Shown here piece after piece: positions 1 through 5,600 of a stretch of 6,270 nucleotides of DNA. The stretch is from the NCBI GenBank assembly GCA_030618945.1, contig JAUXCI010000157.1, forward strand, positions 1-6,270. Reading direction: 5' to 3'. Below the pieces are notes generated by a model that searched no databases, was not told the origin of the DNA, and was given only the letters and a program-made list of their open reading frames with translations. Numbering within the stretch: position 1 is the first letter of the stretch; each line of letters starts with the position of its first letter. The DNA is from Flavobacteriaceae bacterium. Its GTDB lineage: Bacteria; Bacteroidota; Bacteroidia; Flavobacteriales; Flavobacteriaceae. A program made the translations under genes and the position numbers.

Positions 1-114
1 TAAACAAATAATTCTACTCTCTTTGTTACGCTGTCAATCTTCAATATTTTCAATGAACTACTTATTCCTTCTCCTCGCTCTTCTCCCTCTCACCTAATTC
101 TACTCCTTCAAAGC
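1..114 (-). other. 5' leader of a ribosomal RNA operon (16S precursor), partial
   Basis: Read on the minus strand, this is the transcribed leader downstream of promoter P1. It begins with CACCCGCTTTGAAGGAG, passes through a long purine-rich stretch (minus strand of 62-92), then GTTCATTGAAAATATTG (58 to 42) and ATTGACAGCGTAACAAAG (39 to 22). The GTTCnTTGA...TATTG followed by TTGACAGCG pattern is what I remember from leaders just upstream of 16S rRNA in Flavobacteriaceae; this is recall, not a search. No open reading frame of note is present. The 16S gene itself is not in the window and should begin beyond the left edge. The alternative is a leader of some other stable RNA or highly expressed gene. 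Confidence 0.68.
42..58 (-). promoter_or_regulatory. boxA-like antitermination element in the rRNA leader
   Basis: The minus-strand sequence GTTCATTGAAAATATTG resembles the boxA of proteobacterial rRNA leaders (GCTCTTTAACAATTTA): both have the G-T/C-T-C core followed by TT, A and an A/T-rich tail. In E. coli, boxA RNA is bound by NusB and NusE (S10) so that polymerase reads through the long untranslated rRNA operon. Its place in the leader, downstream of all three promoters, fits that role. The match is partial and the function here is inferred. Confidence 0.45.
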
Positions 115-151
115 GGGTGCAAAAATAAAACCATTTTTCCTAATCACCAAA
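112..151 (-). promoter_or_regulatory. rRNA operon promoter P1 (Bacteroidota sigma-A type)
   Basis: On the minus strand a perfect -33 TTTG (151 to 148) is followed by 20 bases and a perfect -7 TAnnTTTG box, TATTTTTG (127 to 120), then CACCCGC. This matches the Bacteroidota primary sigma consensus TTTG-N19-21-TAnnTTTG. Transcription should start near 112-115 and run leftward into the leader. The upstream DNA (152-195) is almost pure A/T, as expected for a strong promoter with UP-like contacts. It is the promoter closest to the leader. Confidence 0.72.
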
Positions 152-197
152 TAAAATATTAAAATATTTTATGGTTAATTTAAATGATATAATTTCG

Positions 198-232
198 GTG
201 ACAAATCCTTACTAACTTTTAGTAATAGTCAC
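198..232. repeat. Two-part inverted repeat (stem-loop) between promoters P1 and P2
   Basis: GTGAC (198-202) pairs with GTCAC (228-232), and TTACTAA (209-215) pairs perfectly with TTAGTAA (219-225) across a CTT loop. The two stems are separated by an asymmetric internal loop (203-208 against 226-227). An A-run follows on the plus strand, so on the minus strand the T-run comes before the hairpin, not after it, and it is not a standard minus-strand terminator. It would be transcribed from P2 and P3 but not from P1. Possible roles are a protein-binding site or a leader RNA structure; neither is demonstrated. Confidence 0.5.
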
Positions 233-238
233 AAAAAA

Positions 239-278
239 AAGGATTGCAAATTTATAACCCTTTTCTTTAATCAGCAAA
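239..278 (-). promoter_or_regulatory. rRNA operon promoter P2 (Bacteroidota sigma-A type)
   Basis: The minus strand carries a perfect -33 TTTG (278 to 275), a 20-base spacer and a perfect -7 box TAAATTTG (254 to 247), followed by CAATCC. Spacing is identical to P1, and the 42-bp block 245-286 matches the P1 block 118-159 at 34 of 42 positions, suggesting a duplicated promoter. Transcription would start near 239-242 and run leftward through the stem-loop and P1 into the leader. Confidence 0.68.
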
Positions 279-344
279 TAAAATATCAACTTTATTTACT
301 AATTCTAATTGTACAAATATTAACAAGGAACGATCCATAAAAAA

Positions 345-384
345 TGGGATTGCAAATGTAAAACAAAAGTTGAATATAGAAAAT
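345..384 (-). promoter_or_regulatory. Probable rRNA operon promoter P3
   Basis: The minus-strand -7 box TACATTTG (360 to 353) is a full TAnnTTTG match and is followed by CAATCC, giving 11 bases (ATTTGCAATCC) identical to P2. The -33 position, 20 bases upstream, reads ATTT and so lacks the G. It lies about 70 bases past the stop codon of the RmlD-like gene, on the same strand. It could serve as the most distal rRNA promoter. Confidence 0.5.
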
Positions 385-428
385 AAAAATGGGGTGTAAC
401 TTATTAACAATAGTGCGTTTTTTGCGAC

Positions 429-1349
429 TCAACGAGACTCATCATGCTTAGTAAGCTGATCTTTAAAAACTTGCAACCTTTCACGAAATGAATAAGACGG
501 TAATTTTATTTCCGCAATAGACTTATTAAGGTCAAAACCTGTACTAAAAGGTCTTTTTGCAGGCAAAACCAAGGCCTTTGAATCAACCGGGTGTATGTAT
601 TTTTTATCAAGACCGTAGAGATTCGCAACAGCTAAAGCAATATCATAAATACTCATCAGCACCGAGCTGGATACATTAAACACACCATTTGCTTCCTTCT
701 CAAGGGCGAGCCAGCAGGCTTGGGCCAAATCATCTGACAAAGTGGGCATTCTCATTTGATCGGTAACTACATTAATATCTTTCGCATGTTCCAAGGAATT
801 TTTTACCCAAAGAACAATATTATTTCTGTCATTTCCGTCAACCAAACCATATACAAGTATGGTACGAAGAATGGCGCAACGAATCCCAACCTCTTCAATC
901 ACCTTTTCTGACCTCAACTTTGACAGCCCATAATGATTTACAGGATTTGGCAAATCCTCTTCCTTATAAACCGACCCTTTGTTGCCATCAAAAATAAAAT
1001 CAGTTGACAAATGCACCAAATAGCAATCATTCCTTTTGCAATAGCCTGCAATTTCTGATACAAGATCGACATTCATCCTATCACAAATCTCCTGTTCCAA
1101 TTCACAGGCATCCACATTTGTCATGGCCGCCGTGTGTATGATAACATCTGGCTGAATCTCATTCAGGCAGTCCTGAACTGCCTCAAAATGTGTCAGGTCT
1201 ATATTATAATAGGTATAGGCCTTTGTATTAAAAAGCCTGTTTGGGCCTTTAGACAAGGCATAGATCTCAACTTCACTTTTAGTCTTTAGCAGTTTTACCA
1301 GTTTCTGACCCAATAAGCCATTACTGCCGGTGATCACTATTTTTTTCAC
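429..1349 (-). CDS. RmlD-like NAD(P)-dependent sugar-nucleotide reductase (SDR family)
   Basis: A 306-residue extended short-chain dehydrogenase/reductase of the RmlD substrate-binding family (dTDP-4-dehydrorhamnose reductase-like), probably cytosolic. An N-terminal Rossmann nucleotide-binding motif GSNGLLG is at residues 8-14. HTAAMTNVDACE at 72-83 and STDFIFDG at 115-122 correspond to RmlD signatures. The catalytic Tyr140 and Lys144 (YGLSK) are present, as are DQMRMPT (197-203) and RPFSTGFD (266-273), which fall at the substrate side. Length is normal or slightly long for RmlD (about 280-300). It starts at GTG, 10 bases after the channel gene's stop; no ATG is close by and there is no Shine-Dalgarno sequence. 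No rmlA, rmlB or rmlC neighbours are in view, so the substrate is uncertain. It could equally be a general SDR oxidoreductase, which is why I give no symbol. Confidence 0.85.
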   Translation of the reverse strand: MKKIVITGSNGLLGQKLVKLLKTKSEVEIYALSKGPNRLFNTKAYTYYNIDLTHFEAVQDCLNEIQPDVIIHTAAMTNVDACELEQEICDRMNVDLVSEIAGYCKRNDCYLVHLSTDFIFDGNKGSVYKEEDLPNPVNHYGLSKLRSEKVIEEVGIRCAILRTILVYGLVDGNDRNNIVLWVKNSLEHAKDINVVTDQMRMPTLSDDLAQACWLALEKEANGVFNVSSSVLMSIYDIALAVANLYGLDKKYIHPVDSKALVLPAKRPFSTGFDLNKSIAEIKLPSYSFRERLQVFKDQLTKHDESR

Positions 1350-1359
1350 GGAAGAAGAA

Positions 1360-2376
1360 TTATTTAAATAAAGTATTCAGTTTCTGAATTTCATCTGGGC
1401 GACCAATTACGATTAACCTGGACATAGGCACCATTTTAGTTGAAGGGTCTGGATTAATAATGTATTCTTTATTGGGTGTTTTAAAACCGATAACCGTACA
1501 GCCTGTTCTCTTTCTCAGGTCTAGATCTAAAATTGATTTGTTGGTGTACTTGGTTGATAGATCTTCGATGACCAACTCTTCTATATTGGAAGAGCTCTCT
1601 CCTTCTATAGAAAGTCTGTCAATAAACTCAATGATATCTGGCGTGATCACCAAAGATGCCATATGCGCACCCCCAAGTTTATCAGGCATGATGACGTTGT
1701 CGGCCCCAGCCACCTTTAATTTCCTGTCAGAAGAATCATTGGAGGCCCTACTAACAATTATACAATCAGGATTCAATTGACGCGCAGAAAGAACCACATA
1801 TAAATTATCAGCGTCAGAAGGCAAGGTAGTTATTAAACCAGAGGCTTTGTCTATTCCAGCTGCCTTCAATGCCTCATCATCTGTAGCATCTCCTTTAATG
1901 TACAGCATTTGCCCGTCTCTTTCAATTTCCATAATAAGTTCAGGATCGTTTTCAACGATGACGCAATCCTTTTTATGGCTCTTTAACCTTGCCATAGCCT
2001 GCTTGCCATTTCTGCCAAAACCGCAAACAATCGTATGGTTTTCAAATGATTGAATTTTTCTTTGCACCTTCTTAAATTTAAGTTCTTCTATGAATTTATT
2101 GTTCGCTATATAATCGGTAATAACCGAAAGTATATATCCAAAAAGCGTAATACTTGTAATTATGAGAAAAATGGTAAACAGCTTTGCATCATCATCCAAA
2201 GGTTGTACTTCCTTGAATCCTACCGTTGAAATGGTGATCACGGTCATGTATAAGGCGTTGATCCAACTGTATTCAGCAATATAAACAAAGCCCGAGGTAC
2301 CCATAAATATAAGCACAAACAATAAGCCTAATGCTGCATAAAACCTCGTTTTTATAAACCCTTCTTTAAATGCCAA
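1360..2376 (-). CDS. Two-TM potassium channel with RCK (TrkA-N/TrkA-C) domain
   Basis: A 338-residue MthK-like K+ channel subunit of the inner membrane, expected to be tetrameric. TM1 is at about 11-34 and the pore loop at about 36-56, with selectivity filter TVGF at 51-54 (context TISTVGFKEV). TM2 is at about 66-90. The cytosolic RCK domain follows: TrkA-N with GFGRNG (119-124), an acidic end of strand 2 (Glu142 in VENDPE) and KGDATDDEAL (161-170), then TrkA-C at about 256-338. The length is near that of MthK (336). The filter has Phe for the usual Tyr, and Lys-Glu in place of Gly-Asp just after it. The first in-frame start candidate after the upstream stop is TTG at 2376; the next Met (residue 25) lies inside TM1 and would destroy it. 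It follows the pspC-like gene by 17 bases and precedes the reductase by 10. The ligand (Ca2+, nucleotide or other) cannot be read from sequence alone. Confidence 0.9.
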   Translation of the reverse strand: MAFKEGFIKTRFYAALGLLFVLIFMGTSGFVYIAEYSWINALYMTVITISTVGFKEVQPLDDDAKLFTIFLIITSITLFGYILSVITDYIANNKFIEELKFKKVQRKIQSFENHTIVCGFGRNGKQAMARLKSHKKDCVIVENDPELIMEIERDGQMLYIKGDATDDEALKAAGIDKASGLITTLPSDADNLYVVLSARQLNPDCIIVSRASNDSSDRKLKVAGADNVIMPDKLGGAHMASLVITPDIIEFIDRLSIEGESSSNIEELVIEDLSTKYTNKSILDLDLRKRTGCTVIGFKTPNKEYIINPDPSTKMVPMSRLIVIGRPDEIQKLNTLFK

Positions 2377-2393
2377 TGTTTCTTTTTTAAATT

Positions 2394-2621
2394 CTACAAA
2401 TCAAAAACGGAAGTTCTCTTGGTATAGATCATATCTTTTAACCGCAACAAAAAAGCCAAGGTAAGATAAATGCCAAATGAAAGCCCCACGGTAACAAAAG
2501 AAATATAAATAAAAAAAAGCCTTACATTCGTTGCTCTCATACCGAGTTTATCTGCAAATCGAGCCGATACATCAAAGCCTCTGATCTCAAAAAAGTAACG
2601 TATGGAATGAATAAATTTCAT
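2394..2621 (-). CDS. Short PspC-domain membrane protein
   Basis: A 75-residue protein made almost entirely of one PspC-like domain. A short amphipathic N-terminus is followed by VSARFADKLGMRATNVRLFF (residues 18-37), which matches the PspC core (an Ala-rich helix, then LG..p..VRl.f). A strongly hydrophobic membrane stretch at about 35-60 is followed by a basic tail (RLKDMIYTKR). In proteobacteria PspC is a membrane sensor of the phage-shock/envelope-stress response. Stand-alone short PspC proteins are common in Flavobacteriaceae and their role is unknown, so 'PspC family transcriptional regulator' as a database name would overstate it. The start is ATG with an A-rich upstream stretch and no Shine-Dalgarno. 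It is the first gene of the probable three-gene minus-strand operon. Confidence 0.8.
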   Translation of the reverse strand: MKFIHSIRYFFEIRGFDVSARFADKLGMRATNVRLFFIYISFVTVGLSFGIYLTLAFLLRLKDMIYTKRTSVFDL

Positions 2622-2727
2622 GCTTTATTTTTTATTGCAATTTATAAAAATAAAATTTACAATGCATCTGTAATTTAAAACTCCTTTCAATTAATTAAAT
2701 TTGCAGCTTTTTGATTATCCAAAGTGT
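2622..2727. other. Divergent intergenic region between the pspC-like gene and uvrA
   Basis: These 106 very AT-rich bases separate the divergently read genes. On the plus strand the uvrA -7 box lies at 2696-2703. On the minus strand, two boxes one base off the TAnnTTTG consensus, TAAATTTT (2659 to 2652) and TATTTTTA (2652 to 2645), sit about 25-35 bases before the pspC-like start. Neither has a recognisable -33 TTTG at the right distance, so the minus-strand promoter is not fixed. A TTAATTAA palindrome is at 2691-2698. I see no LexA-like or other known operator. Confidence 0.5.
2696..2710 (+). promoter_or_regulatory. uvrA promoter, -7 element
   Basis: TAAATTTG at 2696-2703 is an exact match to the Bacteroidota -7 consensus TAnnTTTG, followed by CAG. 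The -33 region (2672-2676) is only T-rich, without TTTG. Transcription would start at about 2708-2712, leaving a leader of about 16-20 bases before the ATG at 2728. Because this box overlaps the in-frame TTG at 2701, it also argues against that codon as a start. Confidence 0.55.
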
Positions 2728-5562
2728 ATGAAGCAGGAATATATAGAGGTTTTAGGTGCCCGAGTCCACAATTTAAAGAATATTGACATCCGTATACCCA
2801 GAGAAAAACTTGTGGTGATAACGGGTTTGAGCGGCAGCGGAAAATCTTCCCTGGCCTTTGACACCATTTATGCAGAAGGACAACGCAGGTATATAGAGAC
2901 CTTTTCAGCTTATGCACGGCAATTTCTAGGAGGTCTCGAACGGCCGGATGTGGACAAAATTGAAGGGCTTTCACCGGTAATCGCCATTGAACAAAAAACC
3001 ACCAGTAAGAGCCCGAGATCAACTGTGGGCACCATCACCGAGGTCTATGATTTCTTGAGATTACTTTATGCCAGAATTGGCATAGCTCATTCTTATAATA
3101 CTGATGAAAAGATGGTTAGCTATAATGATGAGCAGATTCACGAGCTTATCATGCGCGACTTCAAAGATCAAAAAACAATAATTCTTGCCCCTGTTATTAA
3201 GTCACGAAAAGGACATTACCGTGAATTATTCCAACAAATTTCTAAACAAGGTTTTGTGCGCGTTCGCGTTAATGGAGAAATCCTGGAAATCGAAAAGGGA
3301 ATGAAACTCGATCGTTACAAGACCCATGATATAGAAATTATCATTGACCGATTGCTGATTGCTGAATCCTCGTCAAAAAGGTTAATGGAAAGCATTAGAA
3401 CTGCCATGTACCATGGTGAGGATACCCTTATGGTTATCAGTTCGAATGAAGAAGAAGGAACGGAAAAGCCACGCTATTTTAGCAGGAATTTAATGTGCCC
3501 AAGCACTGGGATCTCATACCCTAAACCTGAACCCAACTCTTTTTCTTTTAATTCTCCTAAAGGTGCCTGCGATACCTGTAACGGTCTAGGTAAAGTACAT
3601 CAGATCAATCTTGACTATATCATCCCTGACAAACAGCTATCCATTAAAAACGGAGGCTTAGCTCCCTTAGGTGAAGAAAAAAAATCATGGATCTTTAAAC
3701 AGTTGGGCCATATTGCCGATAAATTTGGCTTTACGCTATCCGATCCTATTCACAGTATTCCTGCTGATGCTATGGAGATCATCCTTAACGGAGGCAAGGA
3801 AAAACTTGAGATCAACTCCAAGGAATTGGGGGTTTTAAGAAAATACGAAATTGATTTTGAAGGCATTAGTAATTTTATCCTCAACCAATATAATGAAAGC
3901 CAATCAGGGTCCATTAAAAGATGGGCCAAAGGCTTTATGGATGAAGTGGATTGCGAGGTTTGCCATGGCCATCGATTAAAAAAAGAGGCCCTTTATTTTA
4001 AAATAAATGAGGCCTCAATAGCAGATCTGTCTGATATGGATATTGATCATTTAGCCGAATGGTTTGATGCCTTGGAACCTAAACTATCAGATAAACAGCG
4101 TATTATAGGATCTGAAATCGTCAAAGAATTGCGAACCAGAATTCAATTTTTACTTGATGTAGGATTAAATTACCTGGCCCTGAGCAGGGGCTCCAAAACC
4201 TTGTCGGGTGGAGAAGCGCAAAGGATTAGACTGGCCACACAAATTGGCTCCCAACTTGTGGGTGTTTTGTATATACTTGATGAACCTAGCATTGGTCTTC
4301 ACCAGAGAGACAATGTCAAATTAATTGAATCACTGGAGAATCTGCGCGATCTGGGTAACTCGGTATTGGTAGTAGAACACGACAAGGATATGATCATTTC
4401 TTCAGACTATGTAATTGATATCGGTCCTGAGGCCGGTAAACACGGAGGCGAGATTATTAGTATAGGAACACCTAAAGAATTGTTGAGCAGTAAAACGCTA
4501 ACTGCGGATTACCTCAACGGAACCAGAACCTTTGAGATTCCCAAAAAGAGACGGGAAGGCAGTGGCAAAGAAATTGTGCTAAAAGGAGCCAAAGGTAACA
4601 ATCTGAAAAATGTAAGCCTTAAAATCCCATTAGCGAAACTCATTGGCGTTACGGGTGTTTCGGGCAGCGGAAAATCGTCTTTGATCAATGAGACCCTCTA
4701 CCCTATTTTAAACAAATTTATTTACAAATCAGTTAAAGAACCCTTGCCTTATACCTCCATCAAAGGACTTGAACATATAGACAAGGTTATTGACGTTAAT
4801 CAAACGGCCATAGGGAGAACACCCCGGTCCAATCCGGCTACTTATACCGGTGTATTTACCGAAATTCGAAGTTTATTTGCAAAGACCCCCGAAGCACAAA
4901 TAAGAGGTTATAAACCAGGAAGATTTTCCTTTAATGTTAAAGAAGGAAGATGTGAAACCTGTATGGGTGGTGGCGTAAGGGTCATCGAAATGAATTTTTT
5001 ACCAGATGTGGAAGTGGAATGTGAAACTTGTCAGGGGAAAAGGTTTACAAGAGAAACCCTTGAAATAAGGTATAAAGGTAAATCGATTTCTGACGTGCTG
5101 AATATGACAATTGATGAATCAGTTCAGTTTTTTAAAAACATTCCCAAAATCTATTTAAAATTGAAAACCATACAAGACGTTGGTTTGGGATATATTACCT
5201 TAGGGCAACAGTCTACTACGCTCTCGGGAGGGGAAGCACAACGCATTAAACTGGCAGCTGAATTGTCAAAACGAGACACCGGAAATACCTTTTATATTCT
5301 TGATGAACCTACCACCGGTTTACATTTTGAAGATATCAGTATATTGATGAAGGTATTGAACAAATTAACAGATAAAGGCAATACAGTCTTGATCATAGAG
5401 CACAATCTGGACGTGATTAAATTATGCGATCACGTAATTGATATCGGATTGGAAGGAGGCATGAAAGGTGGCAAGATTCTTTGTGTCGGTACGCCTGAAG
5501 AAATATGTAAGAACAAAAAAAGTTATACGGCCCAATTCTTAAAAAAAGAATTAAATTTATAG
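2728..5562 (+). CDS. uvrA: Excinuclease ABC subunit A (UvrA)
   Basis: The damage-recognition ATPase of nucleotide excision repair. A UvrA dimer with UvrB scans DNA, loads UvrB at the lesion and leaves before UvrC cuts. The 944 residues compare with 940 in E. coli. Both ABC modules are intact: Walker A GLSGSGKS (33-40) and GVSGSGKS (643-650), signature LSGGEAQRI (492-500 and 832-840), Walker B YILDEP (515-520 and 856-861), and catalytic-loop HD/H at 551 and 892. The C-terminal zinc module has C742, C745, C765 and C768. The first zinc module keeps C257, C281 and C284 but has Thr260 where E. coli has its second Cys. A further CxxC is at 409-412. I chose ATG 2728 (MKQEYIEVLGARVHNLKNID, the usual UvrA N-terminus) over the in-frame TTG at 2701, which overlaps the promoter. 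The stop is TAG. Confidence 0.97.
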   Translation: MKQEYIEVLGARVHNLKNIDIRIPREKLVVITGLSGSGKSSLAFDTIYAEGQRRYIETFSAYARQFLGGLERPDVDKIEGLSPVIAIEQKTTSKSPRSTVGTITEVYDFLRLLYARIGIAHSYNTDEKMVSYNDEQIHELIMRDFKDQKTIILAPVIKSRKGHYRELFQQISKQGFVRVRVNGEILEIEKGMKLDRYKTHDIEIIIDRLLIAESSSKRLMESIRTAMYHGEDTLMVISSNEEEGTEKPRYFSRNLMCPSTGISYPKPEPNSFSFNSPKGACDTCNGLGKVHQINLDYIIPDKQLSIKNGGLAPLGEEKKSWIFKQLGHIADKFGFTLSDPIHSIPADAMEIILNGGKEKLEINSKELGVLRKYEIDFEGISNFILNQYNESQSGSIKRWAKGFMDEVDCEVCHGHRLKKEALYFKINEASIADLSDMDIDHLAEWFDALEPKLSDKQRIIGSEIVKELRTRIQFLLDVGLNYLALSRGSKTLSGGEAQRIRLATQIGSQLVGVLYILDEPSIGLHQRDNVKLIESLENLRDLGNSVLVVEHDKDMIISSDYVIDIGPEAGKHGGEIISIGTPKELLSSKTLTADYLNGTRTFEIPKKRREGSGKEIVLKGAKGNNLKNVSLKIPLAKLIGVTGVSGSGKSSLINETLYPILNKFIYKSVKEPLPYTSIKGLEHIDKVIDVNQTAIGRTPRSNPATYTGVFTEIRSLFAKTPEAQIRGYKPGRFSFNVKEGRCETCMGGGVRVIEMNFLPDVEVECETCQGKRFTRETLEIRYKGKSISDVLNMTIDESVQFFKNIPKIYLKLKTIQDVGLGYITLGQQSTTLSGGEAQRIKLAAELSKRDTGNTFYILDEPTTGLHFEDISILMKVLNKLTDKGNTVLIIEHNLDVIKLCDHVIDIGLEGGMKGGKILCVGTPEEICKNKKSYTAQFLKKELNL

Positions 5563-5600
5563 GTTGTAGTTACTATTAGAATACATTTAAAAAATTGAGT

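Noticed and set aside
153..170. AAAATATTAAAATATTTT palindrome upstream of P1
   Set aside because: It is simple A/T sequence, better explained as the A/T-rich upstream part of a strong promoter than as a specific operator.
336..349. Short hairpin CCAT-AAAAA-ATGG
   Set aside because: The stem is only four base pairs in AT-rich DNA, is easily chance, and is too weak to call a terminator or operator.
233..367. Repeated GGATTGCAAAT blocks considered as CRISPR-like or IS-end repeats
   Set aside because: The shared bases coincide with the -7 boxes and start regions of tandem promoters. There is no regular spacer structure, terminal inverted repeat or transposase.
410..430. GTGCGTTTTTTGCGAC after the RmlD-like stop considered as a terminator
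   Set aside because: The GCG on both sides of the T-run is a direct, not inverted, arrangement, so no stem can form.
1460..1780. Plus-strand open frame of about 106 codons
   Set aside because: It lies antisense within the channel gene, its composition is Ser/Ile/Leu-rich as expected of an antisense frame, and it has no recognisable domain.
1847..2053. Plus-strand open frame of 68 codons
   Set aside because: It is antisense to the RCK domain of the channel gene, with low-complexity Ser/Ile-rich content and no upstream signal.
2687..3022. Minus-strand open frame of 111 codons
   Set aside because: It overlaps the 5' end of uvrA on the opposite strand and shows no family features. uvrA is certain here.
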